A stretch of 64,000 bases of DNA. Origin: Fervidibacter canadensis. Lineage in GTDB: Bacteria; Armatimonadota; Fervidibacteria; Fervidibacterales; Fervidibacteraceae. A model generated the notes under the pieces. That model saw only the letters and a list, made by a program, of their open reading frames with translations, did no database searches and was not told the DNA's origin. The stretch is taken from positions 62,001 to 126,000 of the forward strand of contig JBGOEJ010000004.1 of assembly GCA_041446545.1 (NCBI GenBank), in the 5' to 3' direction. This document shows positions 53,165 through 61,783 of the stretch, one piece after another. The position numbers and the translations under genes are program-made. The stretch's first letter is position 1. Every line of letters starts with the position of its first letter.

Positions 53165-53746
53165 GTGCCGATGGCTTTGGCAGATGCTTTGATTATCGCC
53201 CTGTCCTTGACAACGATGGTGACGGACAGCCGATGGCGACGCATCCCGAATTGGCTGACCTTCCCGGCGATGGGCTTGGGGCTGTTCATCAACGCCTTAG
53301 AGGGTGGATGGGACGGGCTTTGGCGCGGGATAGGAGGGCTATTTTTAGCGCTGTCGTTTACCATCCCCCTTTTCGCCCTTGGCTTCGTCAAGGCGGGAGA
53401 TGTCAAGTTGATCGCCGCTTTTGGCTCAATAAAAGGCATTGGGGCACCGCCTACCCAATCCTTCGCCCTTTGGGCATTTCTTTACGGCGCTCTCGTCGGT
53501 GGGCTGTGGGCGTTAGCGACCTTAGTCCAAGCCCGCTCGTTGGGAGTGGCATGGGCGCGGATGCGAGGGATGCTGACCTCCTTCGTTGTCGGGGGAACGC
53601 CTCGCATGCCCGCCGTCTCGGAAGGTAACGAAGAAAATGCCTTGCGTCAGCCCATGCCCTATGGTGTCGCTTTAAGTTTGGGGGCATTGATGGCGCTGGC
53701 TTGTGAGTGGTTTTGGGGACAACCCTTCCCACTCTTAGGTGGCTGA
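53165..53746 (+). CDS. cpaA: Prepilin peptidase, A24 family (CpaA/TadV)
   Basis: 193 residues from GTG 53165, six bases after AGGAGG; the ATG two codons later is too far. Five to six membrane helices. The two catalytic Asp are in TDSRWRRIPN and KAGDVKLIAAFG. It cleaves the leader of Flp-type prepilins and pseudopilins at the inner membrane. It begins the cpaA-cpaB-cpaC-cpaE run and its stop overlaps the GTG of cpaB's longer frame. Confidence 0.9.
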   Translation: MPMALADALIIALSLTTMVTDSRWRRIPNWLTFPAMGLGLFINALEGGWDGLWRGIGGLFLALSFTIPLFALGFVKAGDVKLIAAFGSIKGIGAPPTQSFALWAFLYGALVGGLWALATLVQARSLGVAWARMRGMLTSFVVGGTPRMPAVSEGNEENALRQPMPYGVALSLGALMALACEWFWGQPFPLLGG

Positions 53747-53765
53747 CAACTCAGGTGACGAGGCA

Positions 53766-54755
53766 ATGCGAAGGAGGCTTCGCTACTTTCGGCTCTCGCT
53801 TTTGATGACCGTTTTGGTCATTGTCCTTGGGGCGGTTTATTGGGCAACAAGAAGGAGCCCGAGCCAAGGTGCTCAAAGCCCTAAGGATGCTCCGATTGCC
53901 CAGCGTTATCGGGTCGTTGTCGCTACGACAGACCTTCCGCCCTTTACCCTCCTCAGCCCTGAGATGGTGCAGGTGCGAGAGAGCGAGACGCCGCCGCCTC
54001 CAAACACTTTCACCTCGCCGCAGGAAGTTGCCCAACGGCTCACCCGCACTTTAATCCGAGCGGGAGAACCCATTTTTGCCCATCAAGTGACACCACCTCT
54101 TTCCGCTGGCACGGTTGCTCCGATGTTGCCCGTTGGCATGGTCGGTGTTGCCATCCCCCTTAACCGTCGGGAGCAATTGCCACCGGTGCGGGTCGGCGAC
54201 CTCGTGCGCATTTACGCCGTTTTCTCCCGCCAGAAAGTGAAGCCAGTGGCGATGCGGGCGATCGTTTTGATGGGTGGGGCTGCCAGTGCGGCGCCATCCA
54301 GCCAGCAGGCGGGTCAATCCACGCCCCAAGGAGCGCCCCCAGAGAGCCCGCCTGTGTTGCTTGTTGCCGTCACCCCTGAGGAAGCCAAAGCCATCGCTTT
54401 GGCGATAGATAGCGGGGCGACCCTTTACTACGCCGTCCTTCCGCCCCCACCCTTTTCGCCTCAGTGGGAGCGCCCCCTCACTTTGGACGAATTGGTCGGA
54501 CCACTCCCGAACAAACCGCCTGCCAATCCTTCCCCGTCGCCATCCCGCCCTGCTGCCTCGCCCTCGCCGCCGAGGGGGCAATCTTCTGCTCCCCCACCTA
54601 TCCCCCTAAGATTGCCGCCGTTGAGCCCTCAGGATAATCGGAAAGCGCCTGAACCGAAGCCTAAAAGCCCTTCGCCGCCTTCCATCTTCGGGATTGTCGG
54701 TGACCGCCCTGTTGTTTTGAGCGTGCCAGTGGCGGAAGAGGTGAAGAGGCAGTGA
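53766..54755 (+). CDS. cpaB: Flp pilus assembly protein CpaB/RcpC
   Basis: 329 residues from ATG 53766 (AGGTGACGAGG before); GTG 53739 overlaps cpaA's stop and is an alternative. A single membrane helix (13-35) anchors it. A SAF domain at about 50-115 (VVVATTDLPPFTLLSPEMVQV) and the RcpC domain with VGMVGVAIPLNRREQLPPVRVGD and AMRAIVLMG follow. Residues about 255-310 are an extended Pro/Ser-rich tail. It works in the periplasm with the secretin and may bind peptidoglycan. The stop overlaps the GTG of cpaC. Confidence 0.88.
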   Translation: MRRRLRYFRLSLLMTVLVIVLGAVYWATRRSPSQGAQSPKDAPIAQRYRVVVATTDLPPFTLLSPEMVQVRESETPPPPNTFTSPQEVAQRLTRTLIRAGEPIFAHQVTPPLSAGTVAPMLPVGMVGVAIPLNRREQLPPVRVGDLVRIYAVFSRQKVKPVAMRAIVLMGGAASAAPSSQQAGQSTPQGAPPESPPVLLVAVTPEEAKAIALAIDSGATLYYAVLPPPPFSPQWERPLTLDELVGPLPNKPPANPSPSPSRPAASPSPPRGQSSAPPPIPLRLPPLSPQDNRKAPEPKPKSPSPPSIFGIVGDRPVVLSVPVAEEVKRQ

Positions 54756-56491
54756 AGCGATGGTCGGGTGTTTGGTGGAGTTGGATGGCGACTTTGTTTT
54801 TCGGCGTTGCTTTGAACCCGTCGGCTGCCCTTTCTGAAGGGGCAAGGGAGCGGGTCATAGACGCTCAAATCAGCCCCATCGTTCTGCTGCAACCAGAAAT
54901 GCCGACCCGTTTGATTTTGCGCCGGGGCATCAGTGCGGTGCTGTTGACCAAAGGGAAAGTTAGCCGTTTCGTTTTGGGCGACCCGCAAATTGTTGCCCTC
55001 AATGTCTTGACGGAACGGGAACTGGTCGTGAACGCCAAAAGCGAAGGGACGACGAATTTGCTCGTTTGGGAGGAGCGGGCGGGACAAACTTTTGTCTCCA
55101 CTCTTTGGCTGGAAGTCGTCCCCTTCAAAAAAGAAGAGCCGCCTTCTCCCCCGAAACCGCCTGACCCGTCCCGATTGCAAGCCTTCCTCGCCCAAGCCCT
55201 GAAAGGCTTGCCCATTGAACCCCTCGTTTTCGTCCTCCCCGATGGCACGGTCGTCGCTGTCTTACGGGGTGAAGTGGCGACCCCTGAAGAAGCCAAGGCA
55301 GCGCAAGAGTTAGCCAGTTTGGTCGCCACAAAGGTCATCAATTTGCTGAAGGTTCGGACAGCCCCAACGATTTCCCTTGCCCCTGAGGAACTGAAAGCGA
55401 TCCGCATAGAGACGGCGATCGGCATCCCCAGCGTGCGCGTGGTTGTCGTGGACGACAAAATCGTCCTGCATGGGACGGTCAACAGTTTGATGGAGCGGCA
55501 GACAGCGGAAGAGCGGGCGAAACCTTTTGGCACCGTCATCAACCGTTTGGAAGTCGCCCAGCCCAAAATCCGTCAGTTCGTGACCGAAGTGAAAGTGTTG
55601 GAGGTTTCCCGAACCGCCTTGCAGCGGTTGGGCATTACCCTCGGCTCAGTCATCGGCGCAGGAGTTGCCCAACCAGGTCAACCGCAGGCGGGCATCTTTT
55701 CTGTCCGACCTGGACAAGCCATCTTCGGCGAACCGGGGACTCCCGACCGACCCATCGCACGGGTAACCCCTCTTGGGGCGCAGTTGGATGCCTTGATCCA
55801 AAGCGGATTGGCTCGGCTATTGGCAAACCCGCAACAACGCACCCTTGAAGGGGCAGATGCCACTTTCCTCGTCGGCGGTTTAGTGCCCATTCCTGTCTTC
55901 GGGTTCTTCGGCGCGGGGGCGGGAGCGGCAGCGCCCGGTGCGGCGACCGTCGTCTTCTTCCCCTTTGGCATCACTTTGACCCTTCATCCTGAAGCGACCT
56001 GGCAGGGCGAAATTTTCCTGCAAATGCGGGTGGAGGTGACCTCCCCCGATTTCGGTTTAGCCGTCCAAGTCTTGGGCACGACAGTGCCTGGCTTTCGCTT
56101 TCGCGGGCTGGACGATGTTCGGTTGTTGCTGAAGGACGGCGACACCATCGTCATCTCTGGGCTTATTCAGGACGAACTGCGCGAGCAAGTCAACCGTGTC
56201 CCCTTGCTCTCTCGAATCCCCATCTTGGGCGAATTGTTCAAAAGCCGCGAGTTTGTCCGACAGCAAACGGAGTTAGTCTTGCTCGTCACCGTCCGAATGG
56301 AAGAAGTTACCGTCAGCCCTGATGCCTTACAATTGCTGCGGACATATCAACGCCGTCCCGTTTTGCCCCGTCCCTCTTTTGTCGTCCCATTAGGGGGCGC
56401 TGGGGGCGGCTTAGGTGGCATCGGCGGTGGCTTGGGGGGCGTCGGTGCGACAGGTGGCGCTCTCGGTGGAATGCCGACCCTCGCACCCTAA
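54752..56491 (+). CDS. cpaC: Tad outer-membrane secretin CpaC/RcpA
   Basis: 579 residues from GTG 54752. Signal peptide up to about residue 28. The N-terminal pilus-formation domain has ISAVLLTKGKVSRFVLGDP and a BON-like segment covers residues 120-250. The secretin channel includes the hallmark VPLLSRIPILGELFKS near the end. A C-terminal glycine-rich tail (GGLGGIGGGLGG) follows. It forms the pore through the outer membrane for the Tad pilus. The start is coupled to cpaB. Its presence is strong evidence for a diderm envelope. Confidence 0.92.
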   Translation: MKRWSGVWWSWMATLFFGVALNPSAALSEGARERVIDAQISPIVLLQPEMPTRLILRRGISAVLLTKGKVSRFVLGDPQIVALNVLTERELVVNAKSEGTTNLLVWEERAGQTFVSTLWLEVVPFKKEEPPSPPKPPDPSRLQAFLAQALKGLPIEPLVFVLPDGTVVAVLRGEVATPEEAKAAQELASLVATKVINLLKVRTAPTISLAPEELKAIRIETAIGIPSVRVVVVDDKIVLHGTVNSLMERQTAEERAKPFGTVINRLEVAQPKIRQFVTEVKVLEVSRTALQRLGITLGSVIGAGVAQPGQPQAGIFSVRPGQAIFGEPGTPDRPIARVTPLGAQLDALIQSGLARLLANPQQRTLEGADATFLVGGLVPIPVFGFFGAGAGAAAPGAATVVFFPFGITLTLHPEATWQGEIFLQMRVEVTSPDFGLAVQVLGTTVPGFRFRGLDDVRLLLKDGDTIVISGLIQDELREQVNRVPLLSRIPILGELFKSREFVRQQTELVLLVTVRMEEVTVSPDALQLLRTYQRRPVLPRPSFVVPLGGAGGGLGGIGGGLGGVGATGGALGGMPTLAP

Positions 56492-56543
56492 GGAAGCCCG
56501 CAAAGGTGCTCAACGGACAGCGACCTTTACGGAGGGATGCGCC

Positions 56544-57755
56544 ATGCCCGCCCGAGTCGTCCTTGCCATCCATCATGAGCAAGAACAATTAGCCGTCGCT
56601 CCTATCTTGACAAAAATGCCCGGCATAGACCTCGTTGCCACCGTCACCAGCCCAGGGGAATTGGAGCAACTGATCGCCCAGCAACTGCCTGACTTGGTCA
56701 TCCTTTCCAGCGAATTGGCGGGAGGGGCAACGGCGGGATTGATTGAACGCCTTGTCGCCCGCTATCGCCTTGCTGTCCTCGTCCTTTTGCCCGCCGAAGA
56801 CTTGCGCACTGCCCGCCGTTTCCTGAAAGCGGGCGCTGCCGATGTGCTTCCTTTGTCTTCCGTCGCCGACGAACTTCCCGAATTGATCCAGACGGTTTTA
56901 CGGCAGGGGGCACCCGCTTTGCGTTCTCCTTTGCAAGTCGGGCGCATCATCGTCTTTTACGGGACGAAAGGCGGCGTCGGCACCTCGCTATTGGCGACCA
57001 ATGTCGCTGTCGCCCTTGCCCGCTACCTCCCTCCCGAATCGGTTTGCCTTGTGGATTTGGACTTGCAGTTTGGGGCGACACCGATGTTGTTGAACTTGCA
57101 ACCCAAGATGAACCTTGCCACCCTCGCTCAACGCTTTCAGGGCGAACTGGACTTTGAGATGCTCCGCTCCTTTTTGCTCTTACACAGCGAGAGCAACTTG
57201 CGGGTCTTGGCGGCTCCTTCCCGACCCGAATTGGCGGAACTGGTGACGACCTACTTGATAGAGCGCGTCCTTCAAGTCCTCAAAAACCATTTCGCCTTCA
57301 TTATCGTGGACACACCCAACCTGCTCCAAGACACCACCCTCGCCGCCTTGGATGCTGCCGATCACATCCTCATCGTCACTGCCTTGGATTTGCTCGCCAT
57401 CCGCAACGCCGAAATTGTCCTGACGATGTTCCAGAAACTCTACCCTGCCGAACGCCTCCGCCTCGTCCTCAACCGTTCCAACACTCGTTTCGGTGGCTTG
57501 ACACCAGAGCAAGTGGAAGAGCATTTGCGGATGACCATCGCTGCCCGCATCCCTTCCGATGGGCAACTGGCGGTGACCTCCATCAACGAAGGCGTTCCCT
57601 TCGTCCTTCAAGCCCCCGATGCCCCTATCTCCCAAGCCATCTTTCAACTTGCTTCCCTCATCGCAGGACAACCCATCGGTCTAAGGGAAACAGCGGAAAC
57701 AACCGGCGGCAGCCTTTTCCGCCGCCTCGTCGGTTATCTGCTGGGAGAAGAGTGA
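56544..57755 (+). CDS. cpaE: Tad pilus localisation ATPase CpaE/TadZ
   Basis: 403 residues from ATG 56544 with GGAGGG seven bases before. The N-terminal 115 residues are a receiver-like domain without the usual phospho-Asp (DLVILSSEL). Next is a MinD/ParA-like ATPase with the deviant Walker A K142-GGVGTS and switch VCLVDLDLQFGA, then HFAFIIVDTPN. TadZ recruits Tad machinery to the cell pole. It ends this Tad block; no CpaF copy or pilin gene follows here. Confidence 0.9.
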   Translation: MPARVVLAIHHEQEQLAVAPILTKMPGIDLVATVTSPGELEQLIAQQLPDLVILSSELAGGATAGLIERLVARYRLAVLVLLPAEDLRTARRFLKAGAADVLPLSSVADELPELIQTVLRQGAPALRSPLQVGRIIVFYGTKGGVGTSLLATNVAVALARYLPPESVCLVDLDLQFGATPMLLNLQPKMNLATLAQRFQGELDFEMLRSFLLLHSESNLRVLAAPSRPELAELVTTYLIERVLQVLKNHFAFIIVDTPNLLQDTTLAALDAADHILIVTALDLLAIRNAEIVLTMFQKLYPAERLRLVLNRSNTRFGGLTPEQVEEHLRMTIAARIPSDGQLAVTSINEGVPFVLQAPDAPISQAIFQLASLIAGQPIGLRETAETTGGSLFRRLVGYLLGEE

Positions 57756-57774
57756 CGGAGAAGGCGAAAAACTT

Positions 57775-57797
57775 GTTGGGGCGGCTATCAACCGCGA
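57775..57797 (+). repeat. Dispersed palindromic repeat, copy 5 (degenerate)
   Basis: GTTGGGGCGGCTATCAACCG followed by CGA shares its order with copy 2, but two changes break the inner stem. It lies between cpaE and the membrane glycosyltransferase gene. Confidence 0.45.
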
Positions 57798-57827
57798 CAA
57801 AAATAGCCAATCGGAGTGAACGGACGA

Positions 57828-59249
57828 ATGGCAGTTCGGTGCCAGAAAGCGGCGTGGGCGCTTCTAATCATCGCTTACCTGACCTTCACCTGCCTCTACA
57901 ATGCCCTCATCCCTCTGGGCTACGGTCCCGACGAAGCCCACCATTACGGCTACATCCAACACCTCGTTTTGTATCGCTCGTTGCCTGTCCTCGGTCCGCA
58001 AGAGCATCCCATCCTTTGCCATCGCGACCCACGACCGCCGATGGCAATTGGCATCCATCCACCTCTTTACTACGCCTTGCTTGCTCCGATTTACGCCTTC
58101 GTCGCAGGACGCCGCATTGACTACCCCGCCGAAGCGGCGAGGAAAACGCCCTTTCCGTTGCTGGGACGCTTGCGCAGTGAGTTGGTGCAACGGTTGTTGC
58201 GAGGCACTTCAGCGGTCATGGGTTTGCTGACTTTGCTTTGCCTTTCCCGCCTCGTTGCCTTGCTAACGGAGGATGGGTGGCGGCAATTTGCCGTCGTGGG
58301 TTTTGTCGCTTTGCTGCCTCATTTCCTCATGCTCGGCGCCGTCATGAACAATGACAACCTCGCCGTCTTGACAGGGACTTTGTTTTTGCTGTTGCTCGTT
58401 CGGCAAATCGTCCGCCCCTTGGAACCGTTGCGGGAAGCGATGCAATTGGGTTGCATCGGTGGGGCAATGTTGTTGAGTAAGGCGTCGCTTTTGGCGTGGC
58501 TACCACTGCTTTTCTTTGGCGCATGGCAATCGTCACGCCGCCTGCCGACCACGAGGCGTTGGCGGGCATGGCTTTTTGCTCTTGCCCTTCCCGCTTTGCT
58601 TTCGGGTTGGTGGTATGTTCGCTTCTACCTGCTTTACGGACGCATCATGCCCATCGTCCAGTGGACTTATGAACCGCAAATGCTTTTTCTCTCACCGACC
58701 GAATTGTTCACGCAGCCTGAGAAATGGTGGCTGATTTGGCGCTTCCTTTCCGGGTCGCACCGAAGCCTTTGGGGGCAAGTGGACTGGTTTCTCCTCAAAC
58801 CCGAACATGTCGCCCTGTGGCATCAAAAATTCGGCAGCGATTTCGCCGCTGCCTACCCGATTTCCGAACCGCTTTATGCCCTCCTTGTCCTCTTGACCGT
58901 TGCGATGGTCGTGGGTTGGTTTGTTCGGCTCAGACGATGGTGGCGGGAGCGGCAAACGACAACAAGGCACATCGCCCTTTTGACCCTTGCTGGCGCTTTC
59001 GCTTTGCTCTATGGGGCGCTGATGCATTACACCCTTTTCACGCACCCTGGCGGTTACGAAGGAGGGCGTTACTTGCTTCCTGCCATCGGGGCTTTTAGCG
59101 TCCTGTTTTGGTGGGGCATTGAAGGCTGCGTGCCAACCCGTTGGCATCGTCCCATCATCGTCGCCGTCCTTTTACTGCTGGTCGCCCTCAATGTTTGCTG
59201 CGCTATCAACTTGCATGCCTTTTTGAACCCTCTCTATGCGCCCCGATGA
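57828..59249 (+). CDS. GT-C-type multi-membrane protein (possible polyprenyl-linked glycosyltransferase)
   Basis: 473 residues from ATG 57828, eight bases after GGAGTGA. About 11-12 membrane helices. The first external loop has GYGPDEAHHYGYIQH, matching the Asp-Glu signature of GT-C enzymes (GT39/GT83-like, PMT and ArnT) that transfer sugar from polyprenyl phosphate outside the inner membrane. A cytoplasmic Arg-rich segment (RLRRWWRERQTTTRH) follows helix nine. DUF2142 is another possible name. Substrate and acceptor unknown; the glycosyltransferase at 38.6 kb could make its donor. Confidence 0.75.
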   Translation: MAVRCQKAAWALLIIAYLTFTCLYNALIPLGYGPDEAHHYGYIQHLVLYRSLPVLGPQEHPILCHRDPRPPMAIGIHPPLYYALLAPIYAFVAGRRIDYPAEAARKTPFPLLGRLRSELVQRLLRGTSAVMGLLTLLCLSRLVALLTEDGWRQFAVVGFVALLPHFLMLGAVMNNDNLAVLTGTLFLLLLVRQIVRPLEPLREAMQLGCIGGAMLLSKASLLAWLPLLFFGAWQSSRRLPTTRRWRAWLFALALPALLSGWWYVRFYLLYGRIMPIVQWTYEPQMLFLSPTELFTQPEKWWLIWRFLSGSHRSLWGQVDWFLLKPEHVALWHQKFGSDFAAAYPISEPLYALLVLLTVAMVVGWFVRLRRWWRERQTTTRHIALLTLAGAFALLYGALMHYTLFTHPGGYEGGRYLLPAIGAFSVLFWWGIEGCVPTRWHRPIIVAVLLLLVALNVCCAINLHAFLNPLYAPR

Positions 59250-59259
59250 CCATGGGTCC

Positions 59260-59619
59260 TCAAATCGGGCGGGACGCCAGTTGTTTCAGCGACGCAAGGA
59301 AGGGTTCAAAGGATGGGCGTGTCTCGGCAGGAAAGCGTTCCAAAAATTCCAACAGCGTCATCGCGATAGCCGCACTGAGCAACCCAACGCCGTCGGCACC
59401 CTTGACGGAAATGCTGACCGCCTCTTCCGTGTCGGCTTCCTGAACGGCGATGACGATTTGCGTTTCACCCCGTTGCCAAACGCTTGCCTCAACGCCCGCG
59501 ACTTCGCCCGCACGCACTTGCTCTTGGAAACCTCGTTCCTTCAGCAACCGTTCCATCACTGCGATGAAAGTGTCGGCAAGCCCTGTCGGCAAAGAGATGC
59601 GAAAAGTTTGCTCATCCAT
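59260..59619 (-). CDS. Hypothetical small protein after the antiporter
   Basis: 119 residues. Mixed alpha/beta with alternating strands (TQIVIAVQEAD, EAVSISVKGAD) and no membrane segment. Its ATG overlaps the antiporter end by eight bases (ATGGATGA), so the two are translationally coupled. This suggests a subunit or regulator of the antiporter. I do not recognise the family. Its 3' end lies 10 bases from the end of the convergent membrane gene. Confidence 0.65.
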   Translation of the reverse strand: MDEQTFRISLPTGLADTFIAVMERLLKERGFQEQVRAGEVAGVEASVWQRGETQIVIAVQEADTEEAVSISVKGADGVGLLSAAIAMTLLEFLERFPAETRPSFEPFLASLKQLASRPI

Positions 59620-60892
59620 GAACCTTCGCCTCCTTCACACGCACGCCGCTTTGCGGGTTACGGAAGAGCGGCACCAAAACGATGGGAGCGAGGAAAGTGG
59701 TGACGAAGGTCATCATGATGGCGACACCAAACTCTGCTTCGTTGATGGCTTTGTAAGCCAATCCCATCCCTGCCACGATTAACCCCACTTCCCCACGCGG
59801 CATCATCCCCAAGCCGATGCGCGCCGCACCGAGGGTGTTGAAACCAACCGTCAAAGCGGGCAACCCGCACCCGAAAACTTTCCCGACGATGCCTGCCACC
59901 GAGAGCGCCGCACCGAACCCCAAAGCGGGCAGCATCGCCGAGAAATTCACCAACATCCCCATCGCCACAAAGAAGATGGGCACTAAGCCGTGAAGGAGCG
60001 GGCGAAGGGCATGCTCCAAATCTTCCCGCAACTCTGTCCGTGAAAGAGCCAAACCAAGGGCATATGCCCCCACGATCATCGCTAACTTGCCGACACTCTC
60101 CGTCAGCGATGCAATCAAGAAACACAAAGCCAACGCCAAGGCGATGAAGGCACCCTCGCTTTTTAACGACCGCAGAAACTTCGCCAGCGTCGGCGCAAGG
60201 GCAGTCAGCAAGCAAGTTAGCACCAACCAGAACCCAAAGGCTTTCGCGGCGATGCCGAGAAGTTGCCTCGCATCCACTTGCCCGACCTGAACGATGTTGG
60301 TCACAACGGCTAAGACGATGATGCCCAGCACATCGTCAATGACGGCAGCCGCCAACACTGTCACGCCCTCAGGTGTCCCCAAGCGCCCTAACTCCGAAAG
60401 CACCCGCGCCGTGATGCCCACAGAAGTTGCCGTCATCACCGCTCCCATAAAAAGTGCCGACGGATGCATCAAGTTGTCGGCAAAACCGAACATCACCGTC
60501 AAAACGACGCCGAAAAGGAACGGAAAAATGACGCCCCCCATCGCCACGACAAAGGCGGGAATACCAAACCGCAAAAACAGGCGGAAATCTGTCTCCAATC
60601 CCGCCCCAAAGAGCAAGAGCACTGCCGCCAGTTGCGCTACACCCCAAAGTTCGGGCGACAACGGGATGCTTCCGACATGCCCATGCGGGATGGCGAAAAG
60701 AGGCTCTTGCGTCCCCGGCAATCGGATGAGATGACCGAGGGCATAAGGACCGATAAGCATCCCGCCGATAAGTTCGCCCAAAACTGCCGATTGCTTCAGG
60801 TAGCGCTCAAATAACTCACCAAACAGTTTGGCGACGAGCAAGATGACACCGAGTTGGGCAAGCAAATGCGCCGCCCGTTCCACCAACTCCAT
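59612..60892 (-). CDS. Cation:proton antiporter, CPA2 family
   Basis: 426 residues from the ATG at 60892 with AAGGAGGG six bases before; the open frame further up overlaps the next gene's region. About 12-13 membrane helices of the PF00999 type. The core has MTATSVGITARVL, then AVIDDVLGIIVLAVV, with an Asp pair at the ion site, and the late GLGMMPRGEVGLIVA motif of NapA/KefB-like carriers. It exchanges Na+ or K+ for H+. There is no TrkA-N domain. It is divergent from the DUF104/VapC pair. Confidence 0.9.
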   Translation of the reverse strand: MELVERAAHLLAQLGVILLVAKLFGELFERYLKQSAVLGELIGGMLIGPYALGHLIRLPGTQEPLFAIPHGHVGSIPLSPELWGVAQLAAVLLLFGAGLETDFRLFLRFGIPAFVVAMGGVIFPFLFGVVLTVMFGFADNLMHPSALFMGAVMTATSVGITARVLSELGRLGTPEGVTVLAAAVIDDVLGIIVLAVVTNIVQVGQVDARQLLGIAAKAFGFWLVLTCLLTALAPTLAKFLRSLKSEGAFIALALALCFLIASLTESVGKLAMIVGAYALGLALSRTELREDLEHALRPLLHGLVPIFFVAMGMLVNFSAMLPALGFGAALSVAGIVGKVFGCGLPALTVGFNTLGAARIGLGMMPRGEVGLIVAGMGLAYKAINEAEFGVAIMMTFVTTFLAPIVLVPLFRNPQSGVRVKEAKVHG

Positions 60893-61014
60893 TGACAACC
60901 CTCCTTCAGGGCAAAATTTGGCGCGCCTTGATTTTGAACGGCAGCGACAGAAGAAAAAGCGATGCGCTAACCTTTCAGCGACGACCGCCACTGGTGAAAG
61001 GTAGGTGACCACCC

Positions 61015-61275
61015 ATGACCAAACGCATCCGAGCCGTTTACCGCGATGGCGCCCTTCATCCCGCTGAACCCTTGGATTTGCCCGATGGGACGGTTGTCTG
61101 GTTGGACATCACCCCCTTGACACCCGAAGAGCGGCTGGAGGAAGCCACCCGCCTTTACGAAGGGCTGAGCGACGAAGAGGTCGCCGAGATAGAGCGCGCT
61201 ATTTTGGAGCCGCGCCAACTGATGCGGGAATTCTTTGACCGTCTGTCAGTGGAAGGGAGTGAAGAGAAGCGATGA
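61015..61275 (+). CDS. DUF104 (AF2212-like) antitoxin
   Basis: 86 residues. The first 35 residues (IRAVYRDGALHPAEPLDLPDGTVVWLDI) are the AF2212-like DNA-binding beta domain; the rest is a helix that would cover the toxin (EEVAEIERAILE). SD GAAAGGTAGGTG precedes the ATG. The TGA overlaps the ATG of the PIN toxin. The antitoxin would also repress its own promoter. Such pairs are common in thermophiles. Confidence 0.88.
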   Translation: MTKRIRAVYRDGALHPAEPLDLPDGTVVWLDITPLTPEERLEEATRLYEGLSDEEVAEIERAILEPRQLMREFFDRLSVEGSEEKR

Positions 61276-61694
61276 TGCCAATGCTCCCGTCCTTGCTGGA
61301 CACCGACATCGCCTCCCTTGTCCTGCGGCGTCATCCCATCACTTTAGCGCGGGCGCAAGCCTACCTGCGCCAATATCCCAAACTTCTCATCTCCATCATC
61401 ACCCGCTATGAAATCCTGCGAGGTTTGAAGTTTCGCGATGCTAAGGTGCAATTGGTGCGGTTTGATTTAGCCTGTCAACCGAACGGTGTCTTTGAAGTGC
61501 TGCCCCTCACTGACGCCATCGTGGAGCGGGCGGCACAGTTGTATGCCGACTTGCGCCGTCAGGGCAAACTCATCCCCGATAATGACATCCTCATCGCCGC
61601 TACTGCCTTGCATCATGGCTTGGTGCTGGTGACAAACAACCTTCCCCACTTCCAACGCATCCCCAACTTGCCCGTGAGCAATTGGGCACAATGA
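61272..61694 (+). CDS. vapC: VapC-type PIN-domain toxin ribonuclease
   Basis: 140 residues. Acidic PIN residues: Asp in LLDTDIAS, Glu in TRYEILRG, Asp in IPDNDILIAATA and the terminal VTNNLPHF. The start ATG overlaps the antitoxin stop (ATGA). VapC toxins cut tRNA or rRNA until bound by their antitoxin. The end of the gene overlaps the open upstream frame of transketolase, but the true transketolase start is further on. Confidence 0.9.
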   Translation: MMPMLPSLLDTDIASLVLRRHPITLARAQAYLRQYPKLLISIITRYEILRGLKFRDAKVQLVRFDLACQPNGVFEVLPLTDAIVERAAQLYADLRRQGKLIPDNDILIAATALHHGLVLVTNNLPHFQRIPNLPVSNWAQ

Positions 61695-61783
61695 AGCCCG
61701 TCAGCGCCAAGGGAGATGAGCCGTTAAAATCTATCGCAATGAAGCGAGAGGGCGAAACACTTTTGTTGAAGGAGGCTGTAGCG

